Shown here one piece after another: positions 1 to 8,546 of a DNA stretch of 45,844 nucleotides. Numbering within the stretch: position 1 is the stretch's first letter; every line of letters starts with the position of its first letter. The position numbers and the translations under genes are program-made. The stretch spans positions 1-45,844 of the forward strand of contig QHRW01000089.1 in the NCBI GenBank assembly GCA_003220265.1, given 5' to 3'. Source of the DNA: Candidatus Rokuibacteriota bacterium (lineage in GTDB: Bacteria > Methylomirabilota > Methylomirabilia > Rokubacteriales > CSP1-6). Under the pieces are notes generated by a model. The model saw only the letters and a program-made list of their open reading frames with translations, had not been told where the DNA came from and did no database searches.

Positions 1-885
1 CTCGGTCGGCGTGAAGCAGTCGTGCACCTCGGCCATGGCCAGCTCCTGGCGCGGGTCCTTGATGCCGGCCTGCGCGTAGGCGTCGGCCGCGGAGGCGACG
101 ACCTCGGGGAACGTCGTGTAGTCGTAGCTTGGATCGATCGGGCCCGCCGCCGGCCCCGCCACGAACGACAGCGCCTTCACGTACAGCGGGTTCTTGGTGT
201 AGCGATGCGCGTCCTCGGCCCGCACGATGATGGCCGCCGCCGAGCCGTCGCTGACGCCGGAGCAGTCGAAGATGCCGAGGGCGCCCGCCACGATGGGCGA
301 GCAGGCGATCGTCTCCTTCGGCACTTCCTTCCGGAACTGCGCGCGCGGGTTGAGCGCGCCGTTCTTGTGGTTCTTCCAGGCGATGCGCGTGATGACTTCC
401 TTGAACTGGGCCTCGTCGACACCGAACTTCTTGGCGTAGGCGGGCGCCAGCAGGCTGAAGGTGGCCGGCGCCGTCAGGGCCGCGCGGGTGCCGTCACCGA
501 CGCCGCCGCTGCCGGGCAGGCCCGAATAGCCCGAGTCCTTCAACTTCTCGACGCCGATGGCCATGGCCACGTCGTAGGCGCCGGAGGCCACGGCGTAGCA
601 CGCGTTGCGGAACGCCTCGGAGCCGGTGGCGCAATAGTTCTCCAGCCGGCTGACGGGCTTGTAATCGATCTTGAGCGGGCGCGACAGCGTGAGGCCGCTC
701 TGGCCGGAGAACAGCGTGCCCAGCCAGAACGCGTCCACGTCCTTGAGGTCGATGCCGGCCGAGGTCAGCGCCTCGCCGGTCGCGTCCACCAGCAGGTCGC
801 TGGCGCCCTTGTCCCAGTGCTCGCCGAACGGCGTGCACCCCATGCCGACGATCGCCACGCGGTCACGAATGCCGTTGCTCGCCAT
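1..885 (-). CDS. Thiolase family protein (acetyl-CoA acetyltransferase / SCP-x type), C-terminus cut by window edge
   Basis: Thiolases make or break the C-C bond of beta-ketoacyl-CoA. 295 codons are visible and the frame runs off the left edge. The nucleophile motif ENYCATGSEA puts the catalytic Cys at about residue 85, and HDCFTPTE near the edge carries the catalytic His (about 288). The start ATG follows a clear AGGAGG. The absence of an extended loop and the HDCF motif fit the SCP-2/SCP-x-like thiolases that pair with DUF35/OB-fold proteins; such a partner domain is two genes upstream (1553-2956), supporting a joint acyl-CoA role. Substrate unknown. Confidence 0.9.
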   Translation of the reverse strand, partial: MASNGIRDRVAIVGMGCTPFGEHWDKGASDLLVDATGEALTSAGIDLKDVDAFWLGTLFSGQSGLTLSRPLKIDYKPVSRLENYCATGSEAFRNACYAVASGAYDVAMAIGVEKLKDSGYSGLPGSGGVGDGTRAALTAPATFSLLAPAYAKKFGVDEAQFKEVITRIAWKNHKNGALNPRAQFRKEVPKETIACSPIVAGALGIFDCSGVSDGSAAAIIVRAEDAHRYTKNPLYVKALSFVAGPAAGPIDPSYDYTTFPEVVASAADAYAQAGIKDPRQELAMAEVHDCFTPTE

Positions 886-909
886 GCGCTGTCCTCCTGA
901 AGTGGGCCC

Positions 910-1533
910 TCATTTTAGCAGCCGCTGCGCGATCGCGCTCAGCGTGCCTTTGGGATCGGCGCAGAGCGGGAAGGGGTTACCCCCTTCGCCGCACAGTTGC
1001 GTCGTCGCTGCCTGCACCACGACAGCCTGGGCGTCGGTGAGCACGATGACTGTCGGAATGCCGATGACTCCGTGCCCGACCAGTAGCACGGCGAAATACT
1101 GGACCTCCGCGCCCCCGGAGAGGTTGGAGCGCTCGTGATACCAGCCGCCCGCGCGTAGCTTGTCGGCGGGAAACGGCGGCATCCCTTTCTGGAGGCTGTC
1201 CAGCACCGTGTCGAAGCCTCGCGGGCCTGCGGCGGCGAGCGAGCGGAGCCGCGCGAGGTGCTCGGGACAGACGTTGACGGCGATGGCCCCGGCCTCGCTG
1301 GCCCGCGAGAGGATCTTGAAGCTGGCGCTCTGCTGGCACTCGATGCGCTCCGGGCTCTGGCCGTCGGGGTACAGGGCCAGTGGCGCGCCAGCTGGCCCGA
1401 CGAGCGCGAACTGCTCGCGCTGGTAGGGCAGCACCGCGTAGATCGCCTTGATCGTCTCTTGCTGGAAGGGCGTCAGCGGCTGCTGCGCCGCGGCGCCACC
1501 CGCGAGAGCGGGCGCGAGCAGCGCGAGCGCCAC
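910..1533 (-). CDS. Small secreted protein of unknown function
   Basis: I do not recognise a family. The N-terminus (MALALLAPALAGGAAAQQ) is a hydrophobic signal-peptide core ending in an A-x-A site. The mature part (about 190 residues) has three or four cysteines (ECQQ, NVCPEH, QLCGEG, LCADP) that could form disulfides. The start is uncertain: GTG at 1533 gives a signal peptide without basic residues. Reading in frame further upstream adds residues with an Arg (PVRSSTALG), but only a CTG start (about 1563) is available and it would overlap the upstream gene. It lies in a same-strand run between the OB-fold protein and the thiolase. Confidence 0.65.
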   Translation of the reverse strand: MALALLAPALAGGAAAQQPLTPFQQETIKAIYAVLPYQREQFALVGPAGAPLALYPDGQSPERIECQQSASFKILSRASEAGAIAVNVCPEHLARLRSLAAAGPRGFDTVLDSLQKGMPPFPADKLRAGGWYHERSNLSGGAEVQYFAVLLVGHGVIGIPTVIVLTDAQAVVVQAATTQLCGEGGNPFPLCADPKGTLSAIAQRLLK

Positions 1534-1552
1534 GCCGAGTGCCGTGCTGGAT

Positions 1553-2956
1553 CTAACGGGCAGACCCTCCCAGCGGCCGCGCCTTCCAGAAGTAGTTGTG
1601 GACGCCGCCGGCGGTGATGATGCGGCGGAAGGTCATCGCCACGCGGTCGCCGATCTTCACGCTCTTGGGATCGACGTCGGTCATCTCCGACTGGAACCGC
1701 CCGCCGCCCTCGAAGTCGAGCACCGCCACCACCATCGGCGGCGACGGCGAGTACGCGAGGCGGTCGACGGTGAAGGTCGCGATCGTGGCCGGCACGTCGG
1801 CCAGCCGCTCGGGCGTCATCTTGTCCACCGCGTGGCACTTCACGCACACGCGCTGCGGCGGCAGGTGGCGCGTGCCGCAGGCCTGGCAGCGGCTGCCGGT
1901 GAACGCGAACTTCCACGCCTCCGAGCGCAGCGAGGGCGGCGCCTCCGGCGGCTGCGGGTCGGGCCGGCGCGGCGGCTCGCGCTCGAGGAAGCCGCGCCAG
2001 GCCAGGAACGTCGGATAGCTCACGCGGCCACCGCCCGCCAGCATTCCGGCCACGCCGGCCGGCCGCTTCGCGCCGGTCGCGCGCCAGATGCTGGCGTCGG
2101 CACCGTCGGAGAGCGAGACGACCGCGATCAGGTCGTCGGGCTGGGCGCGGTCGAGCGCGTCGGCGAACATGATCCCGGCGTGCGCCGTGCCCGTGTTGCC
2201 GACGCTGCCCGAGAAATCGTCACCGATCGCTTCCTTCTTGGCGCCAGCCGCCGCCGCCACGCGCTTGACCGCGCGGCCGTGCGGGCCCGCGACGACCAGG
2301 TGCGCCAGCGCGGCGGCGTCGATGCCCGCCTGCTTGAGGGCGTCGGCGAGCACGGCCTGGCCGAGCGGCACGTAGGCGTGCTCGCCGAACCGCTCCTCCC
2401 ACTGGTGCGAAGCCTGCTCGCCCGGCAGCCGCCAGCGGTCCAGGAACTCCGCGGTCGCCGAGGCGGCGGCCAGCGGCTCGGCGAGCACGCGCGCGTCCGT
2501 GCCGTCATCGGCGAAGAGGTACGCGGCGGCGCCGTCTCCGCCCTCGCGTTCGTCGCCGCCGCCCGGCAGCCCGGTGCGCACGTCGCTGAGCACCGCCAGC
2601 GCAGGGGCGCGGTTGTCGCGCGCCGCGCGCATCGCGCCCACCATCGAGCGCACCGAGCCCGCCATGTCGGCGGCGAACGCCGAGGTCGGCAGGTCGAGCG
2701 CCGCGTGGATCGCAGTGGCGTTGGTCTTGTCTTGGTAAGGCGGATTCGCGGTGGCGAAGTAGAGCGCCTGGGGCGTCACACGCATGCCGCGCAGCGCAGC
2801 CCGTCCGGCTTCGACTCCAAGCGACGTCGTGTCTTCATCGTAAGACGCGACGGCTCGCGTGCCGGCCCCTGCCGTCGTGCCGAGCGCCTCGGCGATCGCC
2901 TTGCGCTCGAGCCGCCAGTAGGGGAGATACACGCCGTAGGCGACGATGCCTCGCAT
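1553..2956 (-). CDS. HMG-CoA-synthase-like thiolase-fold protein fused to a DUF35 zinc-ribbon/OB-fold domain
   Basis: 467 aa. Residues 1-310 align by eye with HMG-CoA synthase (SDVRTGLPGGGD matching TDTARYGLNSGG of mvaS; GPHGRAVKR at the catalytic His, H226). Residues about 345-460 form a rubredoxin-like zinc ribbon (C357, C360, C371, C374) plus an OB fold, as in DUF35 proteins that accompany thiolases. In this alignment the nucleophilic Cys is Asp97 (AFAADMAGS) and the catalytic Glu is Ala70, so classical HMG-CoA synthase chemistry is unlikely. It may be a scaffold or acyl-CoA-binding partner of the neighbouring thiolase. ATG with an upstream GAGG, 9 nt after the M20 gene. Confidence 0.82.
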   Translation of the reverse strand: MRGIVAYGVYLPYWRLERKAIAEALGTTAGAGTRAVASYDEDTTSLGVEAGRAALRGMRVTPQALYFATANPPYQDKTNATAIHAALDLPTSAFAADMAGSVRSMVGAMRAARDNRAPALAVLSDVRTGLPGGGDEREGGDGAAAYLFADDGTDARVLAEPLAAASATAEFLDRWRLPGEQASHQWEERFGEHAYVPLGQAVLADALKQAGIDAAALAHLVVAGPHGRAVKRVAAAAGAKKEAIGDDFSGSVGNTGTAHAGIMFADALDRAQPDDLIAVVSLSDGADASIWRATGAKRPAGVAGMLAGGGRVSYPTFLAWRGFLEREPPRRPDPQPPEAPPSLRSEAWKFAFTGSRCQACGTRHLPPQRVCVKCHAVDKMTPERLADVPATIATFTVDRLAYSPSPPMVVAVLDFEGGGRFQSEMTDVDPKSVKIGDRVAMTFRRIITAGGVHNYFWKARPLGGSAR

Positions 2957-2965
2957 GGCTCGGCC

Positions 2966-4378
2966 TCAGCGCGCGGCGTGATCGGCCAGCACGCTGGCCA
3001 CGCACGCCGTCACCTTCACGCCCGTCGGCAGGTCGATGAACTCGTTGGGGCCGTGGGCATTGGAGCCGGGGCCCATCACGCCCGTCACCAGGAACTGCGC
3101 GTCGGGGAAGCGCTTGCCCAGCATGTCCATGAACGGGATGGAGCCCCCGAGACCGTCGAACATCGGCGGCTTGCCGAAGTAGGCCGTCGAGGCGCGCTCC
3201 ACGGAGGCGCGCAGCCACTCCGCCATCGCGGGGGCGTTCCAGCCGCTGCCCGGCCGCTCGGCCGTCGAGAAGCTCACGCGCGCGCCGTAGAGCGGGTCGG
3301 CCTCCAGCACCTGCTTCACGCGGGCCACCGCGCGCGCGGCGTCGCACGTGGGCGGCAGCCGCAGCGACAGCTTCAGCGACGTCTGCGGCCGCAGCACGTT
3401 GCCGCCGTCGGCCAGCGCGGGGATGCCGTCCACGCCGGTCACCGCGAGCGCGGGACGCCACGTGTTGTTCAGCAGCGCCTCCACGTTGTTCGTGGTCACC
3501 GGCTGCATGCCGGGCACGAAGGGAAAGCGCCGCCAGATGTCGTCGCCGAGCGTGGCGGCCACGGCCTTCACTTCGTCGAGCCGGTGCGGCGGCACCTCCA
3601 CGTGGCACTCGCGCACCAGGATCTCGCCGGTGCGCGAATCTTCCAGCCGGTCGAGCACCTGGCGCAGGATGCGGAAGCTCGAGGGCACGATGCCGCTGGC
3701 GGCGCCGGAGTGCACGCCCTCGCGGAGGACTTCCACCTGCAGCGTGCCGCTCACCACTCCGCGCAGCGACGTCGTGGCCCACAGGTGGTCGTAGTCGCCG
3801 CAGCCGGAGTCGAGGCACACGACGAGGCCCGGGCGGATGCGCTCGGCCAGCTTCTCGACGTAGAAGGGCAGGTCGGGGCTGCCGCTCTCCTCGGAGGCCT
3901 CGATCAGCACCACACAGCGCGAGTGGCGCACGCCCTGCGCCTGCAACGCTTCGATGGCGGTCAGCGCGGCGAAGGCGGCATAGCCGTCGTCGCCGGCGCC
4001 GCGGCCGAAGAGGCGGTTGCCCCGCCGCACCGGCGTCCACGGCCCGCCGTCCGCCGCCCAGCCGACCATCTCCGGCTGCTTGTCGCAGTGCCCGTAGAGC
4101 AGCACCGTGTCGCCGCCGGCGCCCGGAGTTTCCATCAGGATGACGGGCGTCCGGCCCTCGAGGCGCACGACGTCGAGCGTCAGGCCCTCGATCCGCCGCT
4201 GCCGCGCCCACTCGGTGATGAGCGTCACGGCGCGCTCGATGTGGCCGTGCTCCGCCCACTTGGCGTCGAACATGGGCGACTTGGCCGGGATGCGGATGTA
4301 CTCGGTGAGCGCGGGGACGATGTCGCCGTCCCAGGCGCGCTGGACGAAGTCGAGGGTGCGGTCGTCGTGGGGGCTCAT
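2966..4378 (-). CDS. M20 family metallo-dipeptidase
   Basis: 470 aa cytoplasmic di-zinc peptidase of the M20 (CNDP-like dipeptidase) family. The metal and catalytic motifs are visible: LLYGHCDKQPE (metal His, catalytic Asp), GAGDDGYAAF (bridging Asp) and EASEESGSPD (general-base Glu plus metal Glu), with the lid domain between about 200 and 320. The length fits the family. First gene of the leftward run; its ATG lies 24 bp from the divergent serine hydrolase start. Substrate not predictable; likely a dipeptide or N-acyl amino acid. Confidence 0.9.
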   Translation of the reverse strand: MSPHDDRTLDFVQRAWDGDIVPALTEYIRIPAKSPMFDAKWAEHGHIERAVTLITEWARQRRIEGLTLDVVRLEGRTPVILMETPGAGGDTVLLYGHCDKQPEMVGWAADGGPWTPVRRGNRLFGRGAGDDGYAAFAALTAIEALQAQGVRHSRCVVLIEASEESGSPDLPFYVEKLAERIRPGLVVCLDSGCGDYDHLWATTSLRGVVSGTLQVEVLREGVHSGAASGIVPSSFRILRQVLDRLEDSRTGEILVRECHVEVPPHRLDEVKAVAATLGDDIWRRFPFVPGMQPVTTNNVEALLNNTWRPALAVTGVDGIPALADGGNVLRPQTSLKLSLRLPPTCDAARAVARVKQVLEADPLYGARVSFSTAERPGSGWNAPAMAEWLRASVERASTAYFGKPPMFDGLGGSIPFMDMLGKRFPDAQFLVTGVMGPGSNAHGPNEFIDLPTGVKVTACVASVLADHAAR

Positions 4379-4386
4379 GGCCCGAC

Positions 4387-4392
4387 TATACT
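4387..4392 (+). promoter_or_regulatory. Candidate -10 element (TATACT) for the serine hydrolase
   Basis: TATACT sits in the 24-bp divergent gap and is followed by only 10 nt before the ATG at 4403. Transcription would start 3-4 nt before the start codon, giving an almost leaderless mRNA. Confidence 0.45.
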
Positions 4393-4402
4393 ACCCGGTG
4401 GC

Positions 4403-5524
4403 ATGACGTCCGGGACCTACGTGCCGCCGCCGAGGGAGTGGGAGGTGCGGGTGCCTGCCGAGCTGGGCCTGCGTCCCGACGCGCTGCTGGCCGCCATCGC
4501 CTATCACCGCGCGCACGAGAGCCCGTGGCCGCGGGACTTCATCACGGAGTCGGGGCGCTTCATCGGCGTCGCGGACGAGCCGGCCGACTCCGAGGTGATC
4601 GGTCCCGTGCGCGCGCGCAAGGACCCGAACGGGATCATCCTGCGCGGCGGCTACCTGGTGGCCGAGTGGGGCGACACGCAGCGGGCGGACATGTCCTTCA
4701 GCATCGCCAAGAGCTACCTCGCCGTGCTGGCCGGCGTCGCGGTGGCCCGCGGCCTCATCCAGGACATCGACGAGCCGGTGGCCGCGAGCGCGAGCGACGA
4801 CGACTTCGCCTCCGAGCACAACCGCGCGATCACGTGGCGGGATCTGCTCACGCAGACCAGCGAGTGGCAGGGCACGCTCTGGGGCAAGCCGGACTCGATC
4901 GATCACAACCGTGACATCGGCAAGAGCGAGCTCGGGCGTGCGCAGAAGGGCCAGCCCCGGCCGCTGCAGAAGCCCGGCACGTTCTTCGAGTACAACGACG
5001 TGCGTGTCAACCGCCTGAGCCTGTCGCTGCTGCAGCGCTTCCGCCGGCCGCTGCCCGACGTCCTGCGCGCCACCATCATGGATCCCCTCGGCGCCTCGGC
5101 GGACTGGCAGTGGCATCCCTATCGCAACTCCTGGGTCGAGCTGGACGGGCATCGCTTCGGCTCGGTGCCGGGCGGCTCGCACTGGGGCGGGGGACTGTGG
5201 ATGTCGAGCCGCGATCACGGGCGCTTCGCCCTGCTCGTGCACCGGAACGGCGCCTGGCGCCACCAGCGGCTGCTCGATCCGCGCTGGTGCGCCGAGATGC
5301 GCCGGCCGAGCGACGTGAATCCGCAGTACGGCCTGCTGTGGTGGCTCAACACCGGGCGCACGCAGATGCCGAGCGCGCCCGAGTCCTCCTACGCCGCCCG
5401 CGGCGCCGGCAGCAACGTGATCTGGATCGACCCCGAGCACGACCTCATCGCCGTCGTGCGCTGGATCGACAAGGCCTCGGTGGACGGCTTCGTGAAGCTG
5501 GTGCTGGAGAGCGTGAAAGTCTAG
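4403..5524 (+). CDS. Serine hydrolase of the beta-lactamase / class C (PF00144) family
   Basis: 373 aa. The S-x-x-K motif is SFSIAKS (about residues 98-104), the tyrosine motif is FEYNDVRVN (Y-x-N) and the third motif is likely AARGAGSN. This is the esterase/DD-peptidase-like branch, with no obvious secretion signal. The frame stays open far upstream only because of high GC; the start was chosen at the first ATG after the M20 gene because the family N-terminus begins there and a -10-like box immediately precedes it. The last 11 codons are duplicated 131 bp downstream, across a palindromic repeat. Confidence 0.85.
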   Translation: MTSGTYVPPPREWEVRVPAELGLRPDALLAAIAYHRAHESPWPRDFITESGRFIGVADEPADSEVIGPVRARKDPNGIILRGGYLVAEWGDTQRADMSFSIAKSYLAVLAGVAVARGLIQDIDEPVAASASDDDFASEHNRAITWRDLLTQTSEWQGTLWGKPDSIDHNRDIGKSELGRAQKGQPRPLQKPGTFFEYNDVRVNRLSLSLLQRFRRPLPDVLRATIMDPLGASADWQWHPYRNSWVELDGHRFGSVPGGSHWGGGLWMSSRDHGRFALLVHRNGAWRHQRLLDPRWCAEMRRPSDVNPQYGLLWWLNTGRTQMPSAPESSYAARGAGSNVIWIDPEHDLIAVVRWIDKASVDGFVKLVLESVKV

Positions 5525-5646
5525 CTCCGGGTGATCGAGGAGCGCCACGGGTTCCCCGGGGCGCTCCGAGCGCTGGGGGGTGTGGGGGCCATTTCGGGGC
5601 CCCCACTACAAATGACGGCTTCGTGAAGCTGGTGCTGGAGAGCGTG
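5483..5646 (+). repeat. 33-bp direct repeat (5483-5515 and 5614-5646) flanking a palindrome
   Basis: The last coding bases of the serine hydrolase (GACGGCTTCGTGAAGCTGGT onward) recur exactly for 33 nt, 131 bp downstream, and both copies end in a near-match with a TAG stop. Between them lie a GGAGCGC...GCGCTCC hairpin (5539-5567) and the palindromic element at 5575-5612. This looks like an insertion with a long duplication, or a slippage event that rebuilt the 3' end. Confidence 0.8.
5575..5612 (+). repeat. Dispersed palindromic element, copy A
   Basis: GTGGGGGCC (5582-5590) pairs with GGCCCCCAC (5598-5606), preceded by GGGGGGT and followed by TACAAAT. It matches copy B (20382-20425, opposite strand) almost base for base, including the loop (ATTTC versus ATGTC). 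No T-run follows, so it is not a classical intrinsic terminator. Confidence 0.7.
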
Positions 5647-5658
5647 CGAGGCTAGCCG

Positions 5659-6312
5659 CTACTGGCCTTTGAGATATTCCGGATGATAGGGGCCGGGCAA
5701 CAGGCCCTCCTCTCTGGTGTGGAACAGCATGACGTTCGTCGTGCGGCTCACGCCGCGGGCGGCGTCCGTGCTGGTGCTGATGATCTGGGTGACGGCGGCC
5801 GCGACGAGCATCCCGATCAGGCTGGACTGTCCCGCGCTGGAGTTCTGCTGCCACACTCTTCGGCCTTCCCAGAGCAGGGTGCCGCTGCGCGTGTCGACCA
5901 GCTTGGCGCGCGCGGCCACGATGGTCGACGAGTTGAGGACCTGGTACTTGCTGCCGTACTGCTCGACGGTGATGAACAGCACCGCGTCGGCGCCGAGGAT
6001 CTCCCGCGCCTTCTCCAGCGGCACCTGGTGCATTTCGCCGGCGGTGGGCAGGCCGTTGTCCTTGAGGAACTGGTCCACGACGGCGACCGGGAAGACGTAG
6101 TAGCCGCGCTCGGCGAGCGGCCGCGTCACGGTGGACAAGTACCCCCAGGTCGCCTCGACGGCGGTGCTTTCGTTCAGCGGCGGCAGCACGAGGATGGAGC
6201 GCGGCGGGTATGCGCGGAAGTTGGTGTAGTCGTAGGGCTTGGCGGCACAGCCGGTCAGCCCGAGGGCGACGAGCGCGGCGATGCCGGCCCTGGCGAGATT
6301 GCGCGGGCTCAA
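5659..6312 (-). CDS. DUF799 / GNA1162-family outer-membrane-type lipoprotein
   Basis: 217 aa. The N-terminus ends in a lipobox (LTGC), so it is probably lipidated. The body matches the DUF799 (meningococcal GNA1162) family: YPPRSILVLPP, TRPLAERGYYVFPV, ADAVLFITVEQYGSKY and WEGRRVWQQN. The start is TTG at 6312, overlapping the upstream stop as TTGA. It is the third gene of a CsgG-like/DUF4810/DUF799 trio, a set co-occurring in many Gram-negatives and thought to form a lipoprotein complex of unknown role. The start codon is the only real doubt. Confidence 0.88.
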   Translation of the reverse strand: MSPRNLARAGIAALVALGLTGCAAKPYDYTNFRAYPPRSILVLPPLNESTAVEATWGYLSTVTRPLAERGYYVFPVAVVDQFLKDNGLPTAGEMHQVPLEKAREILGADAVLFITVEQYGSKYQVLNSSTIVAARAKLVDTRSGTLLWEGRRVWQQNSSAGQSSLIGMLVAAAVTQIISTSTDAARGVSRTTNVMLFHTREEGLLPGPYHPEYLKGQ

Positions 6313-6653
6313 AGCTTCTTCAGGTTCGCGAGCAGTCGGTCGACGAACACCGAGGACTCCGGGAACTCCGCCTTCTCCGTCTCGAGCTCCCGCCGCGCCT
6401 CGTCGACCTTGCCCACCTGGACATAGAGGTAGCCGAGATAGGCGTGCCAGCCGGGCGGCACGCGCTTGTTGGCCGCGCGCGCCTGCTGGTAGTCCTGCTC
6501 GAGCTTCTCGATCTGCATCTCCGCGGGGGCCTTGCCGGGAGCCGCGTACGTCACGTAGACGAGGTCTTCGTACTGGCCCCAGGAATACAGCGTCGGCGCG
6601 GCACAGCCGGTGAGGAGGGCGACGAGCGAGGCGAGCCAGAGGACCCGACTCAT
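6309..6653 (-). CDS. DUF4810 lipoprotein
   Basis: 114 aa with a signal peptide and lipobox LTGC (about residues 14-17), then the DUF4810 signature LYSWGQYEDLVYVTY and a short TPR-like helical region to the C-terminus. The start chosen is ATG at 6653, overlapping the CsgG-like stop as ATGA and preceded by AAGGAA; an ATG 24 nt earlier is in frame but puts extra residues before the signal peptide. Middle gene of the lipoprotein trio; function unknown. Confidence 0.88.
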   Translation of the reverse strand: MSRVLWLASLVALLTGCAAPTLYSWGQYEDLVYVTYAAPGKAPAEMQIEKLEQDYQQARAANKRVPPGWHAYLGYLYVQVGKVDEARRELETEKAEFPESSVFVDRLLANLKKL

Positions 6654-7351
6654 CGAGGTTCCTTGCTCACCCGCCACTTACCGTCCTGCACCCCATCGAC
6701 CAGCCGATCGATCGCCTCGCGTATGGCGAGGTCCAGCACCTTGCCGTTGAGCGTGGAGTCGTACCCGGCGGTGCCGCCGAAGCCGAGGACCTCACGGTTG
6801 CTCAGCGCGTATTCGCCGGCGCCCTGCACCGAATAGACGATCTCGGACGTCACCACATCGACCACGTTGAGGGTGACCTTGGAATAGGCGACCTGCTGCT
6901 TGCCGCTGCCCAGGATGCCGAAGAGCGCCCGGTCGCCCACCTCCTTGCGACCGAACTCCACGACGTCACCGGTGAGGGTGAAGTCCGCCCCCTTGAGCGC
7001 CTGCGCCCGGCCCTGCAGCTTGGCTTCGCGGGCGATCTCGTCGAGATTGTCGCGATCCACGACGCTGAACCGGCCGGTCTCCTTGAGGTGGCCCAGCAGG
7101 ATCGTCTTGGCCTGGCCGCCCAGCCGGTCCACGCCGTCGGAGAACAGCCCTCGCATGTAACTGGACCGGTTGTCGAACTTGCCGACCATGAGCGTGCTGC
7201 GCGGCCCGGTATAGGCCGTGGCCGCCGAGGTGGGCTTGGGCGTCTGAAGCGCCTGGTGCGACTCGGTGGCGCACCCGATGAGCCCCGTGATGACCAGCGC
7301 GAGGCCTGCTGCCGTGGCCCGCCGCCGAAGAAATCGGTGGTGTGTGTTCAG
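6650..7351 (-). CDS. CsgG/HfaB-family lipoprotein
   Basis: About 233 aa: basic N-terminus (HHRFLRRR), hydrophobic stretch and lipobox LIGC, then a CsgG-type fold (MVGKFDNRSSY, LGHLKETGRFSVVDRDN, ADFTLTGDVVEFGR). CsgG proteins form outer-membrane secretion channels for curli; in this trio the curlin genes are absent, so the role is open. No ATG, GTG or TTG lies in frame before the signal peptide without running deep into DAHP synthase. The best start is CTG at 7351, with AGGGG 6 nt upstream. Confidence 0.82.
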   Translation of the reverse strand: MNTHHRFLRRRATAAGLALVITGLIGCATESHQALQTPKPTSAATAYTGPRSTLMVGKFDNRSSYMRGLFSDGVDRLGGQAKTILLGHLKETGRFSVVDRDNLDEIAREAKLQGRAQALKGADFTLTGDVVEFGRKEVGDRALFGILGSGKQQVAYSKVTLNVVDVVTSEIVYSVQGAGEYALSNREVLGFGGTAGYDSTLNGKVLDLAIREAIDRLVDGVQDGKWRVSKEPR

Positions 7352-7415
7352 CGTCTGCCCCTGGATCGGAGACGCTACTAAAACAGGCCAGCGGATGTAA
7401 AGGATTCTGTTTCGG

Positions 7416-8480
<1,065 letters not shown>

Positions 8481-8514
8481 CGGTCCAGCGTCCTCCTTGT
8501 GTTCGGAGCCCCCG

Positions 8515-8537
8515 TATTCTAGCCCGGCGCGTAGAAT
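8515..8537. promoter_or_regulatory. Mirrored -10-like boxes between DAHP synthase and the cyclase
   Basis: ATTCTA (8516-8521) and TAGAAT (8532-8537) form an inverted pair with a 10-bp spacer, so each strand reads TAGAAT facing outward. The rightward box ends 9 nt before the GTG at 8547. Either two back-to-back promoters or an operator palindrome. Confidence 0.45.
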
Positions 8538-8546
8538 CCTGGGAGC

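Noticed and set aside
1448..5524. Very long open frame on the plus strand ahead of the serine hydrolase
   Set aside because: The first 985 codons are antisense to two clear genes (OB-fold protein and M20 peptidase), Arg/Ala/His-rich with no motif. It is a high-GC artefact; only 4403-5524 is real.
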